Shown here piece by piece: positions 25,851 to 33,544 of a stretch of DNA of 64,000 nucleotides. Numbering within the stretch: the first letter of the stretch is position 1; every line of letters starts with the position of its first letter. Position numbers and translations under genes: made by a program. Source of the DNA: Leptospira sp. WS60.C2 (lineage in GTDB: Bacteria > Spirochaetota > Leptospiria > Leptospirales > Leptospiraceae); contig NZ_CP162135.1 of NCBI RefSeq assembly GCF_040833955.1, positions 1 through 64,000 on the forward strand, read 5' to 3'. The notes beneath the pieces are model-generated. The model ran no database searches. It was not told the origin of the DNA and saw only the letters and a list, made by a program, of their open reading frames with translations.

Positions 25851-26114
25851 ATGAAAAAAAAGTTGGTATATCAATCCGCAAACATTGAACTCTTTTGGAA
25901 TATTTACATTGAACAGGATAAACTGATTCAACAGTTCGGTCCAATTGGTTCAGAAGGTCAAACTTTGGTCGAAGAGTTTGAGAATTCTGATGCTGCAATC
26001 GAAGAAGCCAAAAGACTACTTTGTTCAAAGTTAAATAAAGGCTATAAACAGGTTGATCATGAAGACATTGATACAATGGCACAAAATCCATCTTCAAATA
26101 GCCTGAATACATAA
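25851..26114 (+). CDS. WGR-domain protein, 3' end cut by IS
   Basis: The real start is probably ATG 25851 (an upstream ATG 12 bp earlier is in frame). The product begins M-K-K-K-L-V-Y-Q-S and carries a WGR-like segment (F-W-N-I-Y-I-E-Q-D, Q-F-G-P-I-G-S-E-G-Q-T, A-I-E-E-A-K-R-L-L-C-S-K). The final S-L-N-T and stop are supplied by the left end of the IS at 26101, so the native C-terminus is lost. WGR proteins often continue into a longer region, so this is a truncated protein, although possibly still a folded WGR domain. Confidence 0.7.
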   Translation: MKKKLVYQSANIELFWNIYIEQDKLIQQFGPIGSEGQTLVEEFENSDAAIEEAKRLLCSKLNKGYKQVDHEDIDTMAQNPSSNSLNT

Positions 26115-26156
26115 AAACGGACACCTTTTTTGTCATAAAAGAGCAAGAGGTGCCAA

Positions 26157-26456
26157 GTGAGCAGACGATCAAAATACTCTCCGGAGTTTAAAGAACAAGC
26201 GGTAAAGCGAGCTATGTCAGGTTCATTTACTATAAAAGAAGTTTCCGAATCATTAGGAATCAGTTATTTTGTCTTACGATAATGGAAGGCAGAATTCTTG
26301 AAAAAGTTAGAGCAAATCAACCCAACAACGGATAAACAGATAAAAGAGAGTGAAGAGCTAAAGAAACTTCGCAAAGAGAACGTTCGCTTGAAAGAGGAGA
26401 ATGCAATCTTAAAAAAGTTTGCAGCCATGCTCTCGAAGGAACAAAACCCCGATTAG
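26157..26456 (+). pseudogene. IS3 orfA with in-frame stop
   Basis: The frame from GTG 26157 gives S-R-R-S-K-Y-S-P-E-F-K-E-Q-A-V-K-R-A-M (the HTH of IS3 orfA) and then meets TAA at 26280-26282 (after V-L-R, where W-K-A-E-F follows in frame). Downstream the frame continues through a leucine-zipper-like region to TAG at 26456. The identical stop occurs in copy A1, so the mutation predates copying. Confidence 0.8.
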
Positions 26457-26461
26457 AGTTC

Positions 26462-27298
26462 ATGGCAACCAACCGTAAAGAATTTAAGGTAACTATAATG
26501 GTTGCATGTTTGGAAGTATCTCGATCTGGATTCTATGACTATATGAAACGAATGAAAAGTCCAATTGTGAATCTTGAAACAGCTTTCATCGACTCTGTAA
26601 AGCATTCTTGGAAATCAAGTAAGAAGAATTATGGATTGATTAGAATCCTGAAAGATGTGAAGAAATCTTCATTTGAATGCGGAGCAAGAAAAGTCAAAAA
26701 AGCCATGAATTTATTGGGTATTGAAGGCAAACAGAACAAGAAGTATCGAGTTAGCACAACAGATTCTAAACATTCAAAGCGAATTGCACCTGACTTAGTT
26801 CAAAGGAAGTTTAAGGTGGAATCAAAGAATCAAGTTTGGGTATCCGACGTAACTTTCATCAAATGTTTCTCAGGCTGGTTGTATCTGAGTGTGATTCTAG
26901 ATTTATATTCTAGAAAAGTTGTTAGCTGGAAAATCAGCACAAAGAATGATAGGGAACTGATCGTAGGTGCGATTCATTCAGCCATAGAAACTAGAAATGC
27001 AAAGAAAGGTTTGATCTTTCATACTGATATAGGATCAAATTATTGCTCAGGGGATGTTCGCAAAGTATTAGCAAATAATCGAATCAGACGAAGTAATAGC
27101 CGTAAGGCAAACTGTTGGGATAATGCTGTGGCAGAATCCTTCTTTTCTACATTAAAGAGAGAAATCGAATTCAATTTATTTCAAAATATAAAAGATGCCA
27201 AAAACAATCTCTTTGAATACATTGAACTATTTTATAATCGACAGAGATCACATTCTTTTCTAGGTTATGTGAGTGCAGAAAAATTTGAGTTAAATTGA
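26462..27298 (+). CDS. IS3 orfB transposase, intact frame
   Basis: The 278-residue product carries an HTH_21-like region (L-E-V-S-R-S-G-F-Y-D-Y) and a rve catalytic domain with W-V-S-D-V-T-F, F-H-T-D-I-G-S-N-Y and A-E-S-F-F-S-T-L-K supplying the DDE triad. Active IS3 members need OrfAB made by frameshifting over an A-rich slippery stretch between orfA and orfB. Here orfA carries a stop, so activity is doubtful unless translation resumes. Confidence 0.85.
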   Translation: MATNRKEFKVTIMVACLEVSRSGFYDYMKRMKSPIVNLETAFIDSVKHSWKSSKKNYGLIRILKDVKKSSFECGARKVKKAMNLLGIEGKQNKKYRVSTTDSKHSKRIAPDLVQRKFKVESKNQVWVSDVTFIKCFSGWLYLSVILDLYSRKVVSWKISTKNDRELIVGAIHSAIETRNAKKGLIFHTDIGSNYCSGDVRKVLANNRIRRSNSRKANCWDNAVAESFFSTLKREIEFNLFQNIKDAKNNLFEYIELFYNRQRSHSFLGYVSAEKFELN

Positions 27299-27355
27299 AT
27301 TGGAAAAGTGGCCGAAAAAACGTAATCAGGCTAGACTTGGAATTAGAGGGGAACG

Positions 27356-27931
27356 ATGCGTTATCTAATTGGAGGGTTCGATGAAGGTCTTGGCGCCTGT
27401 AGTTTGGAAACGCTAGTAGGCGTCGAACGCGACTATGAGCTCTTCGACGGTGTTTCGCGTGCAGCGGACTTTCCACCCGACGCGCGCTTCTCCATGAATG
27501 CGGACTTCCCAGAGGACATCCGTACTGAGGACTTCATCTCCAACATAACTAGCGCTTTAGTTGTCTCGGAACGGACCCGCGAGGTACTAGGTACCAGCGC
27601 GCTTAAGAATAACGAATTCCTTCCCGTGACCATCATCAACCACAAGGGTCGCAAGGAGAAGGGGCCCTTCTATATTCTCCATCAAGTAGATTTGCAGGAC
27701 TGCATTGATTTCGAGCAGACGATCTGTACGCGAAATGCCATCGACCCCACCCTCCTTAGTACAATTAAACGTCTCGTCCTAGATATGCGCCGCATCAACT
27801 CTGAGGTCCCCATTTTCCGAATAAAGTACTTTCCCTATGCGCCCATGTTCAGAGAGGATCTGATCGAAAAAATCCGCAGTGCAGGACTTACGGGCATCAA
27901 GTTCACGGAGCCAAGTCAGTTCCGGTACTGA
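27356..27931 (+). CDS. Imm11-family (DUF1629) immunity-like protein
   Basis: An AGAGGGG ribosome-binding site precedes ATG 27356. The 191-residue product has the Imm11/DUF1629 pattern. There is an N-terminal strand region, D-F-I-S-N-I-T-S-A-L-V-V-S-E-R-T-R (usual V-V-S-x-x-x-K), then V-T-I-I-N-H-K-G, Y-I-L-H-Q-V-D-L-Q-D-C, and a C-terminal I-F-R-I-K, E-D-L-I-E-K-I-R-S-A-G-L-T-G. Imm11 proteins are predicted immunities to polymorphic toxins. Base composition is visibly richer in G+C than neighbouring genes, so it came from a different genome. The next gene (Imm49-like) starts 14 bp later, a pairing seen again at 28598 and possibly at 56904. Confidence 0.75.
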   Translation: MRYLIGGFDEGLGACSLETLVGVERDYELFDGVSRAADFPPDARFSMNADFPEDIRTEDFISNITSALVVSERTREVLGTSALKNNEFLPVTIINHKGRKEKGPFYILHQVDLQDCIDFEQTICTRNAIDPTLLSTIKRLVLDMRRINSEVPIFRIKYFPYAPMFREDLIEKIRSAGLTGIKFTEPSQFRY

Positions 27932-27944
27932 TAGAGCAGACACC

Positions 27945-28543
27945 ATGTCGATGCAGCAAACCTCCGAGGAACTCGCGGCATATGCCCGAACCCTGGCAGA
28001 GTTAGCCTCAACCCAAGTCCCAAGCCAGCATTTGGGGGGCATCTGCCGCAAGCTTTCTCAACATTACCGAGCACTCGGCATCCTCCTTAGGGAAGCAGAC
28101 GTCAACCGCTTCTTCCACTGGCTCATTCAATCCGCTTTGACGCGCAGGTACTTCCCAGAGCGTTGCCAATCTGACGAAAACTTCTCCTCTCCTTACCGCC
28201 GCGCTAACCTCGTTGGGCCCTTCTTCGACGCGGTTGCAGCTACCCAGAACATGGCCCGGAAGATCGCCACGCTCTCGGCTAAAACCCACTTGGCGGGAGA
28301 AGAGTACGAGGACGACTTTGCCTACGCCCATTTCTTGCATCTACTTGTCGACTTCGTGGGTCCAGATAAGGCCGCACTCGTAGCGGCGTTGGATCAATTC
28401 GAGGAGGTGCTCGATGGTGGCTCCGGCTAGACTTCTGCATAGCTCTGCTGAACCGAGATCAAGAGGCCTTTCACTCAGCCTTTGACGGTCTGCTTACAGA
28501 TCACAGAATCCGAATGGGCAAGAAAAATCATATCAAAGTTTAA
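27945..28543 (+). pseudogene. Imm49-family immunity protein, frameshifted
   Basis: From ATG 27945 (M-S-M-Q-Q-T-S-E-E-L) the product follows the Imm49 pattern: L-S-Q-H-Y-R-A-L-G-I-L-L, N-L-V-G-P-F-F-D-A-V-A, Y-E-D-D-F-A-Y-A-H-F-L-H-L-L-V-D-F-V-G. It stops at TAG 28428-28430, but in another frame the sequence continues L-D-F-C-I-A-L-L-N-R-D-Q-E-A-F-H-S-A-F and ends at TAA 28541-28543, which is the missing C-terminal helix pair. One frameshift thus splits an otherwise complete gene. Same G+C-rich composition as the Imm11 gene before it. Confidence 0.7.
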
Positions 28544-28545
28544 CG

Positions 28546-28640
28546 ATGCCAATCGATGAATTTCTAGCACGCATGCTTTTCTTTCTACCGAACAAGCATG
28601 AAAAATTTGTTCGTTATTATGGTATCTACGTCAGACCGGA
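28546..28640 (+). pseudogene. IS91-like transposase C-terminal scrap
   Basis: The frame from ATG 28546 reads F-L-A-R-M-L-F-F-L-P-N-K-H-E-K-F-V-R-Y-Y-G-I-Y, resembling the end of Y2-type IS91 transposases (…R-Y-Y-G-x-Y). Composition here is AT-richer than the flanking immunity genes. It is a short piece; identification is tentative. Confidence 0.35.
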
Positions 28641-28940
28641 TGACGAAGGGAATGGTCATGGGGGACAAGTATCCCAAGGACGCAAAGTGGTACATGAGGA
28701 AAGACTGGCCAGGACACAAGCTAGGCTCTCTGATCGCCAATGTCTCCGGGCTCTATTATCAGCGTGGACAAACATGTACTCGATCCCCGGAAACTCACCA
28801 ATGCCCCGGATATCTTCCGCATCCAAGAGGATCCGCGCTCCATTGCCCTGAGTCACCGCTTGATCAATCAACTGCGCGGCATCAACCCGAAAAACTTTAA
28901 CTTCTTCAAACTTGAGCAGTCCGGTCTGGGTAATTCATGA
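28598..28940 (+). pseudogene. Imm11 (DUF1629) gene, frameshifted and internally deleted
   Basis: The first frame gives G-D-K-Y-P-K-D-A-K-W-Y-M then D-W-P-G-H-K-L-G-S-L-I-A-N-V-S-G, the N-terminal part of Imm11. The pattern resumes in another frame (near 28745) with I-I-S-V-D-K-H-V-L-D and D-I-F-R-I-Q-E-D-P-R-S, H-R-L-I-N-Q-L-R. The middle of the family is missing, so there is both a frameshift and a deletion. It ends at TGA 28938-28940, overlapping the next gene start as ATGA. Confidence 0.65.
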
Positions 28941-29206
28941 ACGCCACCCCGCTCCCCTTGGTTGAGAAAGCGTGCGGAATCTCCATTGAAGACGCGCTGC
29001 CAAAAGTGGCCGCCCGGAAGGGCACTCACGCCGAGATGAGCGCTTTCTGCGCTCTCTACCGCCGCATGGCCATTTGCAAGCTCTTCATGAGTGGCATGCC
29101 AGACGACTTTTTCGAGCACCTCTCCCACAGCGCTTGGTCCTTCGTCCACTCCCTTGCTGGTGCCCCCGAAAATATGGTCGCCTTTAAGCCGACTGGCTTC
29201 CTATAA
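28937..29206 (+). pseudogene. Imm49-like N-terminal fragment fused to repeat tail
   Basis: Starting in the stop of the Imm11 pseudogene, residues 1-77 (G-I-S-I-E-D-A-L-P-K-V-A-A-R, M-S-A-F-C-A-L-Y-R-R-M-A, D-D-F-F-E-H-L-S-H-S-A-W-S-F) look like the start of an Imm49 protein. The last 12 residues (E-N-M-V-A-F-K-P-T-G-F-L) come from the dispersed repeat at 29168, which has replaced the rest. It repeats the Imm11-then-Imm49 order seen at 27356-28543. Confidence 0.6.
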
Positions 29207-29301
29207 TGGTCAATCTGTCCCGCATAACGGGAATTGTTTCTGGGTATGGGGACTTGGTTGTGGTAAAACGCGTATGAAATTCCTAAGTGGTTGAAGTGTT
29301 A
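29168..29301 (+). repeat. dispersed repeat FKPTGFL-tail, copy 2
   Basis: GAAAATATGGTCGCC at 29168 continues through GACTGGCTTCCTATAATGG and GGGGACTTGGTTGTGGTAAA to TTCCTAAGTGGTTGAAGTG. The first part matches copies 3 and 4 closely. It truncates the Imm49-like frame and supplies a stop after F-L. Confidence 0.85.
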
Positions 29302-29315
29302 ATGCAAAAATTATT

Positions 29316-29750
29316 ATGAAAATCTGGAATGAAAAACCCTTGAAGTCGGAAGTGAAAAAGGTGGTAAAAGAATTTTTTAAACTACTAAAAGCGGGGGAGT
29401 TGGAGCGGGCTAAACATATAATAGCTCATCAATACGAAGATTGGGATTCGCAACTGTATTCTTTGTGGCAAGACACGTATCTGATCTATTTAGAATATAG
29501 GGATAGGGAAGTAGAAGATGATAGTTTTGAGGGACAGTTATGGAGAAAAGATCTACGTTGGCTCAAGAAACTTCAGCTAGTTGATGTTTTTAAGTGGGGT
29601 AATGAAGAAGGGGAGTACGTGGAGGAAAACGATTGGTTTAATGTACCGATTAACTATGCCGGTGAGACGACTGATGTAACAGCTGAGTTTCGTGTGGATA
29701 AAAAAGACGGACACTATTTCATTGTGAGAGAAACGATGAATGTTTTATAA
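29316..29750 (+). CDS. hypothetical protein, 144 aa (possible NTF2-fold immunity)
   Basis: ATG 29316 gives a 144-residue acidic protein: an N-terminal helix (V-V-K-E-F-F-K-L-L-K-A-G-E-L-E-R-A), aromatic segments (S-L-W-Q-D-T-Y-L-I-Y-L-E-Y) and a terminal strand pair (A-E-F-R-V-D, G-H-Y-F-I-V-R-E-T-M-N-V) as in NTF2-like folds. It lies directly behind a repeat copy, among immunity genes, so an immunity or anti-toxin role is plausible. That is inference; no family is recognised with certainty. Composition is AT-richer than the Imm11 genes. Confidence 0.5.
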   Translation: MKIWNEKPLKSEVKKVVKEFFKLLKAGELERAKHIIAHQYEDWDSQLYSLWQDTYLIYLEYRDREVEDDSFEGQLWRKDLRWLKKLQLVDVFKWGNEEGEYVEENDWFNVPINYAGETTDVTAEFRVDKKDGHYFIVRETMNVL

Positions 29751-29828
29751 GGTGTTTTTTAGAAGAAATAAAGCGGCTTTCTTCACCCTTAGCTTCTACC
29801 TGATCTTGTTCCATAAAATTGTTTATGA

Positions 29829-30110
29829 TTGCCGGTATATGATGCGATTTTTTTAATCCTAAGTGCCTTATCTTTACTGTCTTTCGGGGGCAAATGCCAG
29901 AATTTAACGAATGAGGGAGATCATTTTGCTTTTAATACGTGTGCCATATCTACAGGTATTGAATTTCTTTGCTATGATATAACTTATTTTCGCAAATCCC
30001 GATTAGAATCCAGGCTCTCTTTAATTTCTTGTTCAGCGGCATATCGGTTAAAGTCGCAGTTGCCAATGGCGGAAAATATAGTCGCCTTTAAGCCGACTGG
30101 CTTCCTATAA
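29829..30110 (+). other. short frame fused to repeat tail
   Basis: A frame from 29829 starts V-Y-D-A-I-F-L-I-L-S-A-L-S-L-L-S-F-G-G-K-C, a lipoprotein-like leader, and ends A-E-N-I-V-A-F-K-P-T-G-F-L through repeat copy 3. The middle is not convincing. It may be a truncated gene carrying the same foreign tail as the Imm49 fragment. Confidence 0.3.
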
Positions 30111-30173
30111 TGAGCATTGTGTCGCGAGGATCCAGCATACCTATTGATTTTTGGGGACTTGGTTGTGGTAAAT
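30071..30173 (+). repeat. dispersed repeat FKPTGFL-tail, copy 3
   Basis: GGAAAATATAGTCGCC at 30071, then GCCGACTGGCTTCCTATAATG (minus the last base of a longer match), GCATTGTGTCGCGAGGATC and GGGGACTTGGTTGTGGTAAA. It closely matches copy 2 in both halves; the middle spacer differs. Confidence 0.85.
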
Positions 30174-30560
30174 ACAAATCAAAACGAAAAAATAAAACAA
30201 AACTCCGATCGAAGAGAAACAGCCATTGTAACATCACATACAAAGAATCAAACAACAGATTACCAAAATCATAGCAGCCAAACACCACGATACGATCGAA
30301 CATACTATAGACTATTACTCGTTAAATCGTTAAAGGAAATCTGGTGCGGGATCTCAAGTTTTCAAAACTTTGAAAATCTGATTAGCGAAGATTTACTTCT
30401 TCCCTTTTCCTATGACAAAAACCATCAACCAAGCAAACTCTATATTTATTGCATCAAAATTGAAAAAAATAATATAAGCGGATTCAACCATTAAGTGCAA
30501 CAAAATGGCAGGTTGAATTGGTACTTCAAAATGATTTCTTATAGTTGCGAAACAAAAAGA
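30174..30560. other. stretch between repeat and IS30 remnant
   Basis: About 390 bp. A plus-strand frame runs through it (ending near 30494) but its start lies inside the repeat and the sequence resembles no protein. I see no supportable gene. Confidence 0.35.
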
Positions 30561-30743
30561 AATGAAAAAGAAGTATAACCAGTTAACCAAAGAAGATAGA
30601 ATCAATATCTATTTATTTTTAGAATAAGAATTTACCTAATCTGAGATTGCTCAAAAATCGGGAAATCGAAATCAGCCATTTCTAGAGAAATTAAAAGAAA
30701 CGCTGGTGGAAGAGGATATTGACCTTCCTAAGTAAAAATATAC

Positions 30744-31591
30744 TCACGAATAGGCGTAAAATTCATTTTCAAATGTAACAGGCGCTTTGTATCCGATTCT
30801 GGAATGCAAACGCTTCCTGTTGCAAAATACTTCAATATACTCAAATAGAGAATATCGAGCCTGCTCTTGTGAGCTAAAATTTTTGTGATTTGTAAACTCT
30901 CTTTTTAATGTAGAAAAAAAAGATTCAGCGGGAGCATTATCCCAACAATTTCCTTTTCTACTCATACTTTGAATAATACCTTTTGAATTTAGTTTTTCTC
31001 GAAACTCTTTACTAGCATATTGACTTCCTCGATCAGAATGGATTATAAGTCCTTCTTTTGGCTTTTGGTTCTCGACTGCATTTTGAAGAGCTTTCATATG
31101 ATTGTCAACAGACCATCCAACAATCTTCTTCGTGCATATATCTTTGAATTTACATAAGTATAAAAATCCAAACATATACGGTATATAAGTTATATCAGTC
31201 ACATACACTTTGTTTGGTTCTGTAACCTCAAAGTTTTGTTCAAGCAGGTTAGGGCTAATTGCTTCCTCGTGATTGGAATCTGCCGTCATAGGTGGCATAA
31301 ATTTCCTTGTTGTATTGGCTTTTATCCCATTTTCCCGCATAATTTTAGCCACAGTAGGTAAGCTCTGACTTTGATTCCCCTCGCTATTAATTCTTTCTGA
31401 ACTCTTGGACTTCCGTAAGAAATTAAATTCCCTTTGTGGAATCCTCTGATTTCAGATAAGATTTCTATGCTTCTTTGATTTCGAATCGACTTCGATTTTT
31501 TCAGCCAAGGATAAAATCCTTTATGTTTTTTATCTAATACTTCGGACATCACTTTGATAGAAAATCCACAGGATTCCCTATATTCTTTCAT
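30744..31591 (-). pseudogene. IS3 type B orfB, single frameshift
   Basis: The N-terminal part (31591 to about 31360: E-S-C-G-F-S-I-K-V-M-S-E-V-L, then Y-G-S-P-R-V-Q-K-E-L) and the catalytic part (31352-30744: V-T-D-I-T-Y-I, H-S-D-R-G-S-Q-Y-A, A-E-S-F-F-S-T-L-K-R-E) are in different frames that overlap near 31340. Joined, they give a complete transposase of about 280 aa with an intact DDE triad. Confidence 0.8.
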
Positions 31592-31608
31592 AAAAAGATA
31601 TTTATCTT

Positions 31609-31887
31609 CTAAAGACTTAAAGTGATGCCCATTGCCTTTTTTAATATATCCCTCTGCTGTTTTAAATTTAGAACTTCTCGTTCAAGCTCCTGGATCCTTT
31701 TGTCTCGAATATCTTGGAGAGATCCTGTTTCCGTTTGATTTTGATCTAGTTCCTTTTCCAATCGACCAAAAATCCCATTCGGGAGACCTAGTTCTTGACA
31801 TACCAAATTTTGGGATTTCCCGCTTGATATTAAATATTGAACCGATTCTCGCTTAAACTCGGGTGTGTATTGTTTTCTCTGCTTCAT
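31609..31887 (-). CDS. IS3 type B orfA
   Basis: The 92-residue product has the orfA layout: K-Q-Y-T-P-E-F-K-R-E-S-V-Q-Y-L (HTH start), a second helix region Q-E-L-G-L-P-N-G-I-F, and a leucine-heptad C-terminus (I-Q-E-L-E-R-E-V-L-N-L-K-Q-Q-R-D-I-L-K-K). The end runs close to the orfB start at 31591, as expected for a frameshift-fused OrfAB. Confidence 0.8.
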   Translation of the reverse strand: MKQRKQYTPEFKRESVQYLISSGKSQNLVCQELGLPNGIFGRLEKELDQNQTETGSLQDIRDKRIQELEREVLNLKQQRDILKKAMGITLSL

Positions 31888-32637
31888 GGCAACCTCTTCT
31901 TGTAGTCGTTTGTTGCCTATTGTCGAGTATATAATCCGTTAGGAAGGTCATATCGATGGAAACAGGCACATAATTATGCAGTGCTTCGTAAAACATTATC
32001 CTTCAAAAATATACGTTTAACAAAATTGATAGAAAAAGATCAAGTCCAAGCTCTTAAAACGATGGAGTCCAGAACAAATAAGTAATTGGCTATTTGTAAA
32101 TGAAAATATATCGATAAGTCATGAAACTATTTATCGAATAGTAAGGCTTGATCGGCTTCTTGGAGGAACTTTGTATAAAAACCTAAGACAGGGATCACGT
32201 CGAAGAAGAAAGACATACGCATCTGGAAAAACCTTGAAAGGATCAATAAAAAATAGAGTGTCTATTGATAAACGTCCCCAAATCGTAGAAATGCAAAAGC
32301 GTATTGGTGACTTTGAAGGTGATACAATAGTCGGTAAAAATCATAGAGGATCTTTGGTAACTTTGGTTGATCGAAAGTCACTTTATCTAAAAATGTATCT
32401 TCTTCCTGATCGCACAGCAAGTTCGGTTACAACAGCCATCTGTAAAGTATTAGAAAAAAATAAAAGACCAAATTCATACTTTAACATTTGATAATGGAAA
32501 AGAATTTGCTTATCATAAAGTTATCGCTGAAAAATTGGATACAAAAGTTTATTTTTGCAAATCCTTATTCTGATTGGTAGCGAGCAATAAATGAAAATAC
32601 CAATGGATTAATACTGCAATACTTTCCGAAGAAAACT

Positions 32638-32751
32638 GATTTTCCCTCCAGAACTTGCCCGGGCGAGTATCGTCGACCGCCTAACTATTCCAGCTCCCAT
32701 CCGGAGTATGACGAGAAGGTCGTGGATCACGCTAGGGAAACTCAGCCATAG
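32638..32751 (+). pseudogene. C-terminal tail of a toxin-like protein
   Basis: In frame with the IS30 end, G-E-Y-R-R-P-P-N-Y, S-S-S-H-P-E-Y-D-E-K-V-V-D-H-A-R-E-T-Q-P then TAG. The DNA turns abruptly G+C-rich at about 32646. It lies 125 bp before an Imm11 gene, the position of a cognate toxin. I do not recognise the fold; its being a toxin end is inferred from context. Confidence 0.35.
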
Positions 32752-32875
32752 CCTGCAAAGACTAAGAGCTGAAGAACGTCAAAAATCAGTTGCTGATGTT
32801 TGACTATTGGAATTTACTTGCAAAGAAGAGCCTATTAGCCGTTCGCGATGTCCTTTTAGACAGGCCCGAAGAGTC

Positions 32876-33484
32876 ATGAACTATCATCCTTGGACTGACG
32901 ACAGAAGCAATGACTCTTATGCCTTAGTCAGCGATGTACCTAAGGAACTCAAGGGGAAAGACCACACTCTCGTCAAGGGGATCTCGGTGCGAGATTGGTT
33001 TCCCTCCGATGTCGTCTTTGACTTCGCACTTCACAAGGGAATCAAGTCAACTGACTCCATTCCCAATAATTTGGGTATGCACATCATCTCGGAGAAATTG
33101 AGGCACCTTCTCGAGATCTCGTCAGGTGCCCGCTTCGAGTTCCTCCCGGTACGACTGCGCGATCACAAGAAGAAGGTACTCCTGGATACTTATTATCTAG
33201 CCAATCTGCTCGACGTCGTTCCCTGTGTGGACCGTGCCCGCTCTGATTTCAGCATGAATAAGTTGATCAGGAACGAGATCCGCCGCTTCCGTAAGCTTGT
33301 ACTTGATACGAACCAGTTAAAACTGGAGACTAGAATCTTCCGATTGGGAGAGCGCCCACGGCTGATCATCGTCCGGGAAGATCTAGCTAGGGACATCGTG
33401 GCCGCCGGTTGTACGGGCATGCAGTTCATTACCATGGAAGACTTCGGGGCAGAGTTCAGGCCCCAGACCAACTACGATATCTGA
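32876..33484 (+). CDS. Imm11-family (DUF1629) immunity-like protein
   Basis: I start at ATG 32876 (M-N-Y-H-P-W-T-D), giving 202 residues; the longer frame from 32807 lacks Imm11 character and is AT-rich. It has the family layout: W-F-P-S-D-V-V-F-D-F-A, I-S-E-K-L-R-H-L-L-E-I-S, F-E-F-L-P-V-R-L-R-D-H-K-K-K, Y-Y-L-A-N-L-L-D-V-V-P-C-V-D, I-F-R-L-G-E-R-P, I-I-V-R-E-D-L-A. Composition is G+C-rich like the gene at 27356. It closely parallels the minus-strand gene at 56913 (L-P-I-G-L-R-D-K-K-K-K-R), so the two share ancestry. Toxin-like debris lies on both sides. Confidence 0.8.
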   Translation: MNYHPWTDDRSNDSYALVSDVPKELKGKDHTLVKGISVRDWFPSDVVFDFALHKGIKSTDSIPNNLGMHIISEKLRHLLEISSGARFEFLPVRLRDHKKKVLLDTYYLANLLDVVPCVDRARSDFSMNKLIRNEIRRFRKLVLDTNQLKLETRIFRLGERPRLIIVREDLARDIVAAGCTGMQFITMEDFGAEFRPQTNYDI

Positions 33485-33544
33485 CCACCCGCTTGCGAAA
33501 CCTGATCCTCAACCTTCCAATCCAGGTGATTGGGACCCGAACAA

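Larger units (their letters stand above)
26101..27331 (+). mobile_element. IS3-family element, copy A2 (1231 bp)
   Basis: The left end reads AGCCTGAATACATAAAAACG (from 26100) and the right end, read on the minus strand, AGCCTGATTACGTTTTTTCG (from 27332). They contain orfA with a premature TAA and an intact orfB. Insertion removed the 3' end of the WGR gene and joins directly to the G+C-rich immunity genes, so it sits at an island edge. No clear target duplication is seen, which suggests rearrangement after insertion. Confidence 0.85.
30720..31950 (-). mobile_element. IS3-family element, type B (1231 bp)
   Basis: Both ends read TGACCTTCCTAA (30720 on the plus strand; 31950 on the minus strand), followed by related sequence including TATACTC. 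The bases TAT directly flank both ends (30717-30719 and 31951-31953) as a 3-bp target duplication. Removing the element and one TAT restores the IS30 frame G-Y-R. The insertion is therefore simple and exactly mapped. orfB carries a frameshift. Confidence 0.9.
30561..32637 (+). pseudogene. IS30-family transposase, split by an IS3 insertion
   Basis: The N-terminus (K-K-K-Y-N-Q-L-T-K-E-D-R-I, with stops) is the IS30 helix-turn-helix region, up to R-G-Y at 30719. It resumes at 31951 (R-W-K-Q-A-H-N-Y-A) and carries W-S-P-E-Q-I-S-N-W-L, then G-D-F-E-G-D-T-I-V-G-K and L-V-T-L-V-D-R-K (catalytic domain), and ends in N-E-N-T-N-G-L. Stops and frameshifts near 32069, 32490 and 32578 break it. The 3' end fuses in frame to a G+C-rich toxin-like tail at 32638. 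Confidence 0.8.

Noticed and set aside
26157..26456. Programmed stop-codon readthrough in orfA
   Set aside because: The shared TAA is equally explained by ancestry; no readthrough context is visible.
28008..28340. Minus-strand frame of 110 codons
   Set aside because: Antisense to the Imm49 gene; high G+C makes long antisense frames common.
30117..30494. Plus-strand frame of 125 codons
   Set aside because: It begins inside repeat copy 3 and has no protein-like composition.
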